A stretch of DNA of 64,000 bases from Lachnospiraceae bacterium (GTDB lineage Bacteria > Bacillota > Clostridia > Lachnospirales > Lachnospiraceae): the NCBI GenBank assembly GCA_021203305.1, contig JAJQBK010000009.1:1-64000 (forward strand). Direction: 5' to 3'. Shown one piece after another: positions 55,159 to 63,796 of this stretch. A model generated the notes under the pieces. The model did not search any database. It saw only the letters and a list, made by a program, of their open reading frames with translations, and was not told the DNA's origin. The number at the start of each line of letters is the position of its first letter. Within the stretch, counting starts at the first letter, position 1. The position numbers and the translations under genes were made by a program.

Positions 55159-56904
55159 CTAATCCCTGACTTTGATATGCACCTCTCTCAGCTGCTGCTC
55201 TGTCACCTCGCCGGGGGCGGAGCACATCAGATCCTGGGCGGAGCTGTTAAGTGGGAAAGCGATAACCTCCCGGATATTGCTCTCCTCCCTCAGCAGCATC
55301 AGCATCCGGTCGATGCCGGGCGCCATGCCCGCGTGGGGCGGCGCGCCGAATTGAAATGCCTCGTATAAAGCTCCGAATTTGGTCTTCAGGGTCTCCTTGT
55401 CGTAGCCCGCTATCTCAAAGGCCTTCTCCATGATCCGCATGTCATGGTTACGCACCGCGCCGCTGGACAGCTCCACGCCGTTGCACACAATATCGTATTG
55501 ATAGGCCAGCACCTCCAGCGGATTTTTCGTTTCCAGTGCTTCCAGCCCGCCCTGGGGCATGGAGAAGGGGTTGTGGGTGAAGCCGATCTTTCTGGTCTCC
55601 GGGTCCGGCTCATACATGGGGAAGTCGTTGACATAACAGAAGCGGAAAGCCTTTTTTTCTGTCAGCCCCAGCTTGTCGCCCAGCTCATTGCGGATTTTGC
55701 CAGCGTAATAATTGGCCATGTCCTCCCTGTCCGCGATAAAGAAGATGGTATCGCCGGGCTTCAGTCCCGCCAACGTCCTCAGCTCTTCTTTTAATTCTCC
55801 CGGAATAAATTTGTCGATGGGGCCCTTGTAGGATAAGTCCTCCATCACCTCCAGATAGCCCAGGCCGCCCATTCCCAGGGAAACCGCGAACTGCAGCAGC
55901 TTTTCATGGAAGCCCTTGCTCATTTCCGCGTGAACCGTGATGGCGCGGACTGTTTTTTTCAAAAAGGCGCGGAAGGTACATTTCTGGAAAAAGTCCGTCA
56001 GATCCAGAATCCGCAGCGGATTCCTCAGATCCGGCTTATCCGTGCCAAACTCCAGCATGGCCTGCCTGTAGCTGATAACCGGATAGGGCGCGGGCGTAAT
56101 CTCATAGCCCTCGGGCGCGAATTTTTCAAAGGTGGCGGAAAGGACCTCCTCTCCCACCGCGAACACATCCTCCTGGGTGGCGAAGCTCATCTCGAAGTCC
56201 AGCTGGTAAAATTCCCCCGGGGAGCGGTCCGCTCTGGCGTCCTCATCCCGGAAGCAGGGCGCGATCTGAAAATATCTGTCAAAGCCGGAGGCCATCAGCA
56301 GCTGCTTGTACTGCTGGGGCGCCTGGGGCAGAGCGTAAAACTTTCCCTTATATTTGCGGGAGGGCACAATAAAGTCCCTGGCCCCCTCCGGACTGGACGC
56401 GCACAAAATCGGCGTCTGGATCTCCAGAAAGCCCAGCTCCGTCATTTTCTGCCGCAGAAAGGCGATAACCTGAGAGTGGAAAATAATGTTGTCCCTGACC
56501 TTCGCGTTTCTTAAGTCCAGGTAGCGGTACATCAGGCGCAGATCCTCCCTGGTCTCCTTAGAGGTCATAATCTCAAAGGGAAGAGGGCGGTAGACCCGGC
56601 CCAGTACCTCCACGCTATGGGCTTCCAGCTCGATGGTGCCGGTGGGAATGCGGGGATTGTTGGTATCCTCATCTCTTTTTTCCACTGTGCCCTCCACGGA
56701 AATGCACATCTCTTTGGCCAGGCCGCGCAGAAGGGAGGTGTCCCTCATAACGATCTGGAGCACGCCGTACATATCCCGCAGATCCACAAAGGAGACGCCG
56801 CCGTGGTCGCGAATATTCTCCACCCAGCCGGCCACCCGCAGGCTCTCTCCGATGCGGTCCTCCGTCATTTCCTTCAGCGTCAGGTCACGATAACAGTTTT
56901 TCAT
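55159..56904 (-). CDS. aspS: Aspartyl-tRNA synthetase
   Basis: 581 aa, bacterial type. Anticodon-binding OB domain (VAGWVENIRDHGGVSFVDLRD), motif 2 FRDEDARADRSPGEFYQLD, the bacterial insertion domain, motif 3 GMAPGIDRMLML. The start at 56904 has AAAAAGGAGATTATT. With GatCAB in the same run it may charge both tRNA(Asp) and tRNA(Asn) (non-discriminating form); sequence alone does not decide. Controlled by the T-box upstream. Confidence 0.97.
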   Translation of the reverse strand: MKNCYRDLTLKEMTEDRIGESLRVAGWVENIRDHGGVSFVDLRDMYGVLQIVMRDTSLLRGLAKEMCISVEGTVEKRDEDTNNPRIPTGTIELEAHSVEVLGRVYRPLPFEIMTSKETREDLRLMYRYLDLRNAKVRDNIIFHSQVIAFLRQKMTELGFLEIQTPILCASSPEGARDFIVPSRKYKGKFYALPQAPQQYKQLLMASGFDRYFQIAPCFRDEDARADRSPGEFYQLDFEMSFATQEDVFAVGEEVLSATFEKFAPEGYEITPAPYPVISYRQAMLEFGTDKPDLRNPLRILDLTDFFQKCTFRAFLKKTVRAITVHAEMSKGFHEKLLQFAVSLGMGGLGYLEVMEDLSYKGPIDKFIPGELKEELRTLAGLKPGDTIFFIADREDMANYYAGKIRNELGDKLGLTEKKAFRFCYVNDFPMYEPDPETRKIGFTHNPFSMPQGGLEALETKNPLEVLAYQYDIVCNGVELSSGAVRNHDMRIMEKAFEIAGYDKETLKTKFGALYEAFQFGAPPHAGMAPGIDRMLMLLREESNIREVIAFPLNSSAQDLMCSAPGEVTEQQLREVHIKVRD

Positions 56905-57004
56905 AATAATCTCCTTTTTGAAATGCTCAGATGAAGCGAAGTTCTGCCCGTAGGGCATGCCGTGCAAGTGTCCGCCAGAGGCTCCGCCTCACTGAGTGTT
57001 CAAT

Positions 57005-57272
57005 GCAAACAGCCCCGGACATAGCCAAAACCATATCCGGGGCGAATAGTCATACTTATCCGCGGTACCACCCGCATTCACAGATCGCTCTGCCTCAAAA
57101 CCGCATAACGGACGGCTGCCGTACAGCCCTACGCCATCCCCTGTCAGGGGCAATGCTTTCAGACTGTCTGCTCCAGAGTGTTCCCCATATCAGCTTCCGC
57201 AAACGGCGCTCTCAGTCGGTGACGCCGTATTCCTGTCGTTTCCCCTGAAAGGAGTCTCCTTCACTGCATTCT
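57005..57272 (-). promoter_or_regulatory. T-box leader of aspS-gatCAB, aspartate specifier
   Basis: The T-box sequence GCGGGTGGTACCGCG (minus strand, 57061-57075) is followed by a terminator stem (57012-57043, GCCCCGGATATGG / CTATGTCCGGGGC). Stem I is closed by CTTTCAG and CTGAAAG; on the 3' side of the loop just above stands GAC followed by A, the specifier position, reading aspartate. Uncharged tRNA(Asp) should favour the antiterminator and raise aspS-gatCAB expression. Confidence 0.93.
57012..57043 (-). terminator. T-box regulated terminator of aspS leader
   Basis: GCCCCGGATATGG pairs with CTATGTCCGGGGC (minus strand) around ttttgg; TGTTTG follows. It is the alternative partner structure to the T-box antiterminator. 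Confidence 0.8.
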
Positions 57273-57278
57273 TGCAAA

Positions 57279-57307
57279 AGAATAACACATCGTGAAACAG
57301 ATTGCAA
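57279..57307 (-). promoter_or_regulatory. Sigma-A promoter of the aspS T-box leader
   Basis: TTGCAA (57302-57307), 17 bp, TATTCT (57279-57284) on the minus strand, directly before the T-box stem I. Confidence 0.65.
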
Positions 57308-57373
57308 GCAAAAAATCAGTCCGATAACCCAATTGCTCAATATCATGATTAAAACGACAAAAGGATATGACAC

Positions 57374-57431
57374 TCGGATTTCCTCACAGAGCGCCCTACG
57401 GGTGTCCGCGCTTCGCGCTCCTGAAATCCGA
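57374..57431. repeat. Inverted repeat after the ABC exporter operon
   Basis: TCGGATTTC (57374-57382) and GAAATCCGA (57423-57431), with GC-rich GAGCGC/GCGCTC pairing inside. On the minus strand it follows the exporter stop by 19 bp, so it may act as an end-of-operon structure, though no T run follows. Confidence 0.6.
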
Positions 57432-57449
57432 AAAACATTCGCGCCGCTC

Positions 57450-59261
57450 TCACCCCTGATACCACTTCGCCTGTTCCCGCCAGATTTTTGCATAATCGCC
57501 CTGCGCTGCCAGCAGTTCCTCATGCGTTCCTGTCTCCACGGCGCGGCCGTCCTTCATGACCACAATCCTGTCAGCTGTACGGCAGATACCCACTCTATGA
57601 GAAATGATGACTGCCGTGCGATCCCTGGTAAGCTCCAGAAAACGGATCAGGATCTCGTATTCCACCAGCGGATCCAGAGCGCTGGTTGGCTCATCCAGGA
57701 TCATCAACGGGCATTCCTTAAACAGGCCGCGGGCAATGGCAGTCTTCTGCCACTCGCCGCCGGACAGCTCCCGGCCACCGAATTCCCGGCCCATCTGCAC
57801 ATCCACTCCGCCGATGCTTTCTATCAACTCCTGCATCCCGGCATTCTCAATTACCCTGGCCAGCCGCTTTTCATCTGAAATGGCAGCAAGGTCGCTGATG
57901 CAAATATTTTCCCGCATCGTAAAATGATAATGGACAAAGTCCTGAGGCACAATAGAAATATCCTTTAACAATTCCTTACGACGCAGTGTTTCCACATTCT
58001 GCTCATCATAAAAAACGCTCCCTGACGAGGGCTGATAAACACCTGAAATCACTTTGGAAAGAGTAGTCTTACCGGAGCCGTTTTCTCCCACAATCACCAC
58101 ATGTTCTCCTTTACGGATGGTCAGATCCACGCCCTTTAAGGCCTCTGTCTTAGCCCCTGGATATTGAAAATGCACACCCTGCAATCGTATTTCCCGCTCA
58201 AAAGGCCGATAGCTTTCCTCTCCATCAGGCTGTGACTTTAATTCAAAGAAATCATAATATTCCTCCACCCGGTAATACATCTGCAGTACGGTCGGAATCT
58301 CTGAAAAAAGCGAAAGCTGTCTGCTCTCCAGGGTGCTGACCGCGGAGAAACAGGCCGCGAAAACACCGATTGCAATCTCGCCATGCAGCAAAAGAACCAG
58401 GGAAATCAGAATATTAACCGCAAAACCGATGTTTTTCACGGCCACTCCAATGACAGCCAGCTGTCGGTCTTTTCGTCTGACTTTCACAAGCTCCTCCACC
58501 ACCTGCCCGTTATCCTCCGCCCACTTTTCTTTCAGGTAGGAAGAGAATCCCAGCACCCGCATTTCTTTCACAGAGTCCTTGTTGCAGAAAAGTCTCCACA
58601 GATAATGAATCCTGCGATGCAGCGGTGCCTGGGCGCGGGTGATGTCGCGCTCCTTTCCCTGCCGGTGCAGTGTCATCACGAAGCGCGGAATAAAACTGAA
58701 AATGGCGCTCGGCAGCAGGAAAAGAGAAAATTTTGCCAGCACCACCATACAGCCGATGCAGGTGACAACATGATTCAACACGTCCATCAGCATCAGTGGG
58801 AACTCTGTCAGCGCCTCATAATCTGAGTACGCTGCTTCCGCTTTCTGAAAAGTATCCAGAACGCCAGGCTTTTCCATCTCCTCCAGACTGATATGACTGG
58901 CATGGTGGAACATCTTCCAGCCAAAATACTGCTCTTTTCTGGCATGCGAATAGGTCAGCATCCATCTATCCACAACGGATGACAGCTGCGGAAGTCCGAT
59001 CAACGCACTGAGCATGAAAATCTGAAACCAGAAGCGCTGCGTCTGTATCGCATTCATATCAGAAACCAGCTCAAAAATATTGGCTATCACCAGTGGAATT
59101 GCGATACTGGTGGCCATCTCCACCACAATGACTATAAGATAAACCATATAATAAAGCCGCGAAAACTGTATCATGTCCCGCAGACAACATTTCAGATACC
59201 GGACAGGTTTTTCCATTTTATTGTAAATGCTTCGGCTGGCATTATCTGTTTCAATCTTCAT
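57450..59261 (-). CDS. ABC exporter half-transporter 2 (ATP-binding and permease)
   Basis: 603 aa. Six membrane helices (about 35-330), then an ATPase domain: Walker A VGENGSGKTTLSK, signature LSGGEWQK (Glu in place of the usual Gln), Walker B LMILDEPTSALDP, switch IISHRVG. Type IV (ABCB-like) exporter. Its ATG lies 11 nt inside the end of the partner gene, so both should be made in equal amounts and pair as a heterodimer. Substrate unknown; co-location with a LytTR/GHKL system suggests a peptide or antibiotic. Confidence 0.9.
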   Translation of the reverse strand: MKIETDNASRSIYNKMEKPVRYLKCCLRDMIQFSRLYYMVYLIVIVVEMATSIAIPLVIANIFELVSDMNAIQTQRFWFQIFMLSALIGLPQLSSVVDRWMLTYSHARKEQYFGWKMFHHASHISLEEMEKPGVLDTFQKAEAAYSDYEALTEFPLMLMDVLNHVVTCIGCMVVLAKFSLFLLPSAIFSFIPRFVMTLHRQGKERDITRAQAPLHRRIHYLWRLFCNKDSVKEMRVLGFSSYLKEKWAEDNGQVVEELVKVRRKDRQLAVIGVAVKNIGFAVNILISLVLLLHGEIAIGVFAACFSAVSTLESRQLSLFSEIPTVLQMYYRVEEYYDFFELKSQPDGEESYRPFEREIRLQGVHFQYPGAKTEALKGVDLTIRKGEHVVIVGENGSGKTTLSKVISGVYQPSSGSVFYDEQNVETLRRKELLKDISIVPQDFVHYHFTMRENICISDLAAISDEKRLARVIENAGMQELIESIGGVDVQMGREFGGRELSGGEWQKTAIARGLFKECPLMILDEPTSALDPLVEYEILIRFLELTRDRTAVIISHRVGICRTADRIVVMKDGRAVETGTHEELLAAQGDYAKIWREQAKWYQG

Positions 59262-61041
59262 CACCCGCCTCCTTATCCGCATACCAGGAGCTCTGAGCCA
59301 GATACATGGTCCGGTAGAGGCCCTCCTGTTCCATCAGTTCCGCATGACTTCCAGACTGCACAATCCGACCTCCGTCCAGCACCAGAATACGATCCGCCAT
59401 CCTGGCACTGGCCAGCCTGTGCGAAATCATGATAGTGCCTCTTTTGTGGAAAATCTGCGCAAAGTTCTCATACATCCGGCTTTCCGCCACCGGATCCAGG
59501 GAAGCTGTTGGTTCATCCAGAATCACATAAGACGCATCTGATAAAAAAGCTCTGGCCGTGGCAAGGCGTTGCCACTGCCCTTTGGACAGATCCACTCCAT
59601 CCGCCTTCAGATGTCCCAGGTTTCTGTCAAGGCCACCCTCTTTTAGCAGTTCTTCGCCGCCCGCCACCAAAAGCACCTCCCGGATGATTTCATCCTCATG
59701 CAGATACTGCAGATTCCCAAAAGCCACATTTTCCCGAAGAGTCAGTTCATAACAGCCGAAATCCTGAAACACCACTGTCAGAAACTTTCTGCGCAGTTCA
59801 TCGCTTAAATCACGCACATTCACGCCGCCGATCATCACTCTGCCGCCATCCGGTTCATATAATCCGCACAGCAGCTTGATAATAGTGGATTTCCCGGCTC
59901 CGTTTTCACCCACAAAAGCGACCCGCTCTCCCTCTTTGATCCGGAATGTGACGTGCTTTAAAACCTGCCGGTCCGTTCCCGGATAGGTAAAGCTGACGCC
60001 CTCAAAAGCAATATCCTGATGAGAAACGGCAGTCACATTTCTTCGATCCCTTCTCTCAGGCAGTGCCAGAAAATCCCGGAAATAATCCAGACGTTTGGCG
60101 TATTCCATCATTCTGGCCACCTGCCAGGAGGAGTTCTTGATTTTGGTGGTCAGGGAGGGGGCTGAATTGATGGCCGCGGTAAACTGTCCCAGGGTAACCG
60201 TTCCATGCAGAAAAGACCATGCCAGCGTAATAATCAGAAAGACCGAATATACCACTCCAAGGGCCTGACTGCCGCCGCTCATCACGGTCGCTTTCTGACC
60301 CTCTTTCATGGTTTCCTGAAGCACCTCGCCGCTGTATCGGTTCCATTTTTCTTCCATCAGCTCATAACTGTTAAAAACCTTCATCTCATAGATCGCGTGC
60401 TTATTGGAGAGAAGATTTTTCAGATCAGACATTTTTTTCTGCTGACCAGCTGTGTCACGCATCACCTGATCCACAATATAAGCGGAAGCATAATTCATAA
60501 ACATCATCGGCACTGCCAGCAGTATAAGTCCCAGACCTGTCCAGACGGAAATCGTCATATAGACCCAGAGCATGGAACCGATGGATACAAGCATCTGCAC
60601 CGTCATAACCGTATAAATGAACACATCACACAGCGTATTTACCGGCTCACGCTCCCTGCTCATCCGCTGTAAAACCTCCTGCGCCCCCTGATCCTCAAAA
60701 ACGCTGTACTCCAGATTTTCCATTTTTTCCATGACTACAGGCGAAAGCTTCTCGGTCAGTTTTGCCTCGATAGGCGTTCTCTCATATCCCGCAAATTTTT
60801 GCAGCACGCCCCAGGAGAACATCATTCCCACCAGACAGATGCCGTAAATCAACATCTGGCGAAAACCATCGCCGCTTTGCGCGTACAAAATGCCGCTGTC
60901 CACCAGCCTTTGTATCACCACGATCTGCAGACCTGAAAAAAGCCCGGGGATATTGTAGCCCAACACCAGCAGCGCGGCATTCACCGACGCGTACCGGAAG
61001 GCATATCTCACGGACATCCAGCAATTTCTCAATATCTTCAT
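59251..61041 (-). CDS. ABC exporter half-transporter 1 (ATP-binding and permease)
   Basis: 596 aa. Six membrane helices (about 15-310), ATPase domain with Walker A VGENGAGKSTIIK, signature LSKGQWQR (Lys in place of the second Gly), Walker B YVILDEPTASLDP, switch MISHRLAS. GGGAGGAGG precedes the ATG at 61041. It has a dedicated promoter with LytTR-like repeats just upstream. Neither half has a peptidase C39 domain, so leader-peptide cleavage during export is not indicated. Confidence 0.9.
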   Translation of the reverse strand: MKILRNCWMSVRYAFRYASVNAALLVLGYNIPGLFSGLQIVVIQRLVDSGILYAQSGDGFRQMLIYGICLVGMMFSWGVLQKFAGYERTPIEAKLTEKLSPVVMEKMENLEYSVFEDQGAQEVLQRMSREREPVNTLCDVFIYTVMTVQMLVSIGSMLWVYMTISVWTGLGLILLAVPMMFMNYASAYIVDQVMRDTAGQQKKMSDLKNLLSNKHAIYEMKVFNSYELMEEKWNRYSGEVLQETMKEGQKATVMSGGSQALGVVYSVFLIITLAWSFLHGTVTLGQFTAAINSAPSLTTKIKNSSWQVARMMEYAKRLDYFRDFLALPERRDRRNVTAVSHQDIAFEGVSFTYPGTDRQVLKHVTFRIKEGERVAFVGENGAGKSTIIKLLCGLYEPDGGRVMIGGVNVRDLSDELRRKFLTVVFQDFGCYELTLRENVAFGNLQYLHEDEIIREVLLVAGGEELLKEGGLDRNLGHLKADGVDLSKGQWQRLATARAFLSDASYVILDEPTASLDPVAESRMYENFAQIFHKRGTIMISHRLASARMADRILVLDGGRIVQSGSHAELMEQEGLYRTMYLAQSSWYADKEAGDED

Positions 61042-61070
61042 TCTCAGGCGTCCTCCTCCCTTTCGCCTGT

Positions 61071-61135
61071 ATCTTAGCATGGCATTTGCATGCCTCGAAC
61101 GATTCTGTCATTTTTAACCGAAAAAATGTCATTTT
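61071..61135 (-). promoter_or_regulatory. LytTR-type activator site and promoter of the exporter
   Basis: Direct repeats TGTCATTTT at 61106-61114 and 61127-61135 are 21 bp apart, the spacing LytTR regulators use. On the minus strand they read AAAATGACA and end 7 bp before a poor -35 (TTCGAG, 61094-61099), 17 bp, and TAAGAT (61071-61076). A weak -35 beside activator repeats fits control by the adjacent response regulator. Confidence 0.65.
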
Positions 61136-61180
61136 CGGGATTTCTGTTCAAAGCCGCCAGAAAAGGGGTAACCCGACTCG

Positions 61181-62356
61181 TCAAACTCCAAATTCCATCC
61201 TGACCACCGCTGTGAAAGCTCCTGACTCTCTGTTGACAGCCAGACTTCCTCCATACCGATGAGCAATCCGCTCCACGCTCCTAAGCCCCAGCCCGTGACC
61301 AACGACATTATCTTTGTCTTCCTTTGCAGAAGACAGTTCTTCCGATGCGGAATTCACCACACGAATATCATAAAACGTCTCCTGCCTGCGAATGAAAATC
61401 CGGATAAAGCTCCCGCTCTCCAGCTTTTCACATGCCTCGATGGCATTATCCAGCAGATTTCCCAGCACCGTGCAAAAATCATTCGTAGCATCCCTCAGCT
61501 CTGAAAGCGGACAGACTTCCACCGTGACAGAAATATCCTCTCTCTTTGCCTGATAAATTTTGCGGCTTAATATCGCGTCCACAGCGCTTGAGCCGCTCCG
61601 AATGGGCAGCATTCTTGCCTCCGCGTCCTTTTGAAAACTGTCCAGATACTCCTCCATCTCTTCGTATCTATGATCTTTTGCCAAAAGTTCCAGCACCCCG
61701 AGCTGATTTTTCAGATCATGCCACAGCTCCCTGGTCTGCTGGTACTGCTCATCCACACTCTTTAAATAAGAATACTCCTTTTGCTCACGCATGCGTTGAG
61801 TCTCCTCCTGTTTTGCCAGCATAGCCTTTTTCTGACAGCGGCCATACGCATATTCTGAGGCAAAGAAAAGTAAAAGCAGGCCACAAACCACCGCGAAAGA
61901 CAGATAAAACGGCAGCGTCATGGCAAAAATCAGCAGCAGCATCTGCAAAGCCAGACACAAATTCCAGATCCAGCCGGTCTCCTTTTCCTGCTGCTCCAAA
62001 AAACTTCGCTCATCCTGCACTGTCTCTGTCCCATTCAGATTCCCGCTCGTAACCAGTTCCGTCAGTTCCTCCGTCCGGATTGGCAGAAAACAGGGAAACA
62101 GCAGTGCCTCTGTCATCAAAATCTGCATGTACAACAATAGAGAACTGATTTCTCCACCGGCCCGCACGCCGGAAATGACAACGGTGCAAAGGCGGATCAC
62201 ACCGATACTGTAAATCTGATAGCGCAAAAAACGCCGAAGCAGCCCGGCCGCTTTCTTTGAAAAAGCGCCGCTCTTCCGACGGGCTTCGACGCATAATTTC
62301 ATCATATAAAAGAGCAGGTTCACTATGTATATAAAAACACCAAACTGTAGCTCCAC
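61181..62356 (-). CDS. GHKL-type sensor histidine kinase (AgrC/YwpD-like)
   Basis: 391 aa, GTG start after GGGAGAG. About five hydrophobic segments in residues 5-165, then a coiled region and the kinase core: phosphoacceptor His213 in RELWHDLKNQLG, N box GNLLDNAIEACE, G box GHGLGLRSVERIA. Such kinases usually sense peptides or membrane-active antibiotics and pair with LytTR regulators, as here. It starts 21 nt after the regulator stop. Confidence 0.92.
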   Translation of the reverse strand: MELQFGVFIYIVNLLFYMMKLCVEARRKSGAFSKKAAGLLRRFLRYQIYSIGVIRLCTVVISGVRAGGEISSLLLYMQILMTEALLFPCFLPIRTEELTELVTSGNLNGTETVQDERSFLEQQEKETGWIWNLCLALQMLLLIFAMTLPFYLSFAVVCGLLLLFFASEYAYGRCQKKAMLAKQEETQRMREQKEYSYLKSVDEQYQQTRELWHDLKNQLGVLELLAKDHRYEEMEEYLDSFQKDAEARMLPIRSGSSAVDAILSRKIYQAKREDISVTVEVCPLSELRDATNDFCTVLGNLLDNAIEACEKLESGSFIRIFIRRQETFYDIRVVNSASEELSSAKEDKDNVVGHGLGLRSVERIAHRYGGSLAVNRESGAFTAVVRMEFGV

Positions 62357-62377
62357 TTTTCTCTCCCATCACCGCTA

Positions 62378-63148
62378 TCAACCGACTCCGTCCAGCAAAA
62401 GCCTCCGGTTCACCTCATCCCTGTAAGCCCTGCTGATCGGAATCACCGCTCCATTTTCCATCCGCAGCTGCTTTTCCTTCCACCCTGCCACATGGCGTAT
62501 CTGCACCAGATAACTTTTGTGGCAGCGAAGAAAAGCGTCGCTGCAAAACTCCGCCTCCAACTCATCCAGCTTCCGATAAAAATGATACGTCTGCTTTTCC
62601 GTATGCAGATATACCATTCTCTTATTGCTCTCCAGATAATAAATATCCTTTTTTCTGACCCGGCAGGTTTCCCGCTCGCAGGTAAACTGAAAATAATCCT
62701 CCGCGGCCAGTTCCCTGCGGCAGTCCTCCATCACCCTTGTGATTTCTAACTCCATCTGACTTTTTAACAGATATCGAAACGCCCTGACCTCATAGCCTTT
62801 CTGCACATAGGAGGAGAGGCTGGTCAGAAACACAAGGAGCGAGCCGCACCCGGCTTTGCGCAAAAGTTCAGCTGTTTCAAAACCGTTCAAAGTTCCATTG
62901 GTTCCCTGATTTTCAGATACACTTTCTCCCTGAATGCGTTTTTGCGGCATCCCCGCATCCAGCAGAATATCCAGAAAAATCACATCAAACAGACAGCCAT
63001 TTTCCCAGGCTTTGAGAAGCGCTTCGCCGCTTTGATAAATATCGATATCCAATTCATAACCTTTTAAAATACTGTCCGAAACAAGTAAATTCCGGATATG
63101 CTCCGTAAAAACCGGTTCGTCATCACAGACCGCAATGTACAACACCAT
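62378..63148 (-). CDS. LytTR-family response regulator
   Basis: 256 aa. Receiver domain with acidic pocket (CDDEP), phospho-acceptor Asp60 in VIFLDILLD, and Lys129. About 25 extra hydrophilic residues (64-88, AGMPQKRIQGESVSENQGTN...) sit in the loop right after Asp60, an unusual place. LytTR DNA-binding domain at about 150-250 (CRVRKKDIYYLESNKRMVYL, FLRCHKSYLV). First gene of the regulator-kinase pair. The exporter promoter's 21-bp direct repeats are its likely target. Confidence 0.92.
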   Translation of the reverse strand: MVLYIAVCDDEPVFTEHIRNLLVSDSILKGYELDIDIYQSGEALLKAWENGCLFDVIFLDILLDAGMPQKRIQGESVSENQGTNGTLNGFETAELLRKAGCGSLLVFLTSLSSYVQKGYEVRAFRYLLKSQMELEITRVMEDCRRELAAEDYFQFTCERETCRVRKKDIYYLESNKRMVYLHTEKQTYHFYRKLDELEAEFCSDAFLRCHKSYLVQIRHVAGWKEKQLRMENGAVIPISRAYRDEVNRRLLLDGVG

Positions 63149-63201
63149 TCCATCCCCTGTTCATTTATGTTTATATTGTTCTTTCAGATTCCTGTACATC
63201 A

Positions 63202-63468
63202 TCAGATCAACAGAGACATACGAAAAGAATGTACAGCTTTCGCGTTGGAACTTACTGCCGGCAAAATATCATATCTGTTTATGACATTTTGCCGGCCGCT
63301 GGTCAATGTAATATCCTTCAATGTACATCTGTCACTGAAAACGATATATGAATATAACTGGCCGATTTCTATTCCAAGATATTTGCTTAACCATTTCAAA
63401 TGCACTTTGTTCTGGATAATCGGATTGAAAAAGTGTTCCTTCCGCGATTTACGCTCCAGCGAACACAT
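63202..63468 (-). pseudogene. NERD-domain protein, C-terminal remnant
   Basis: 88 aa as read from the ATG. EHFFNPIIQNKVHLKWLSKYL, then YSYIVFSDRCTLKDI and VINRYDILPAV match the last third of the NERD (nuclease-related) domain. The N-terminal catalytic part (GxxGE... and the DhIv strand) is absent; an in-frame stop lies nine codons before the ATG. It is thus a decayed fragment. 63149-63201 and 63469-63796 hold no intact gene I can support. Confidence 0.65.
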
Positions 63469-63589
63469 CCGTTTCGCGGCGGCTCCTGAGCATCAAAAAA
63501 TAAAACTCAGGCAGCGTGTTTTTCCTGAAAATTGTTCTTTTCAACTCCTGCACCCTGAACGGAGTATAACACAAATATTTATGGAATGT

Positions 63590-63605
63590 GGTCGATATAT
63601 CGACC
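63590..63605. repeat. Perfect 16-bp palindrome
   Basis: GGTCGATATATCGACC, in the decayed region between the NERD remnant and the GH4 gene. It could be an operator or a relic. Confidence 0.6.
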
Positions 63606-63796
63606 TTTTTGAAGCAAGCTTTTACAAGATTTTATGGAGATTCTGTCTGTTTATTCATCTGTATTATACTTTCGCTCCTCTGTAAAAAATCCCTCCTTCA
63701 TAATACACTGTATAAATACATTTTAAATGGCGGACTGCTGTCTCTGTCTGTGTTATTGTTTCCTGCTTCTTTATCATTGACAGGCAGCCCGTCTTT

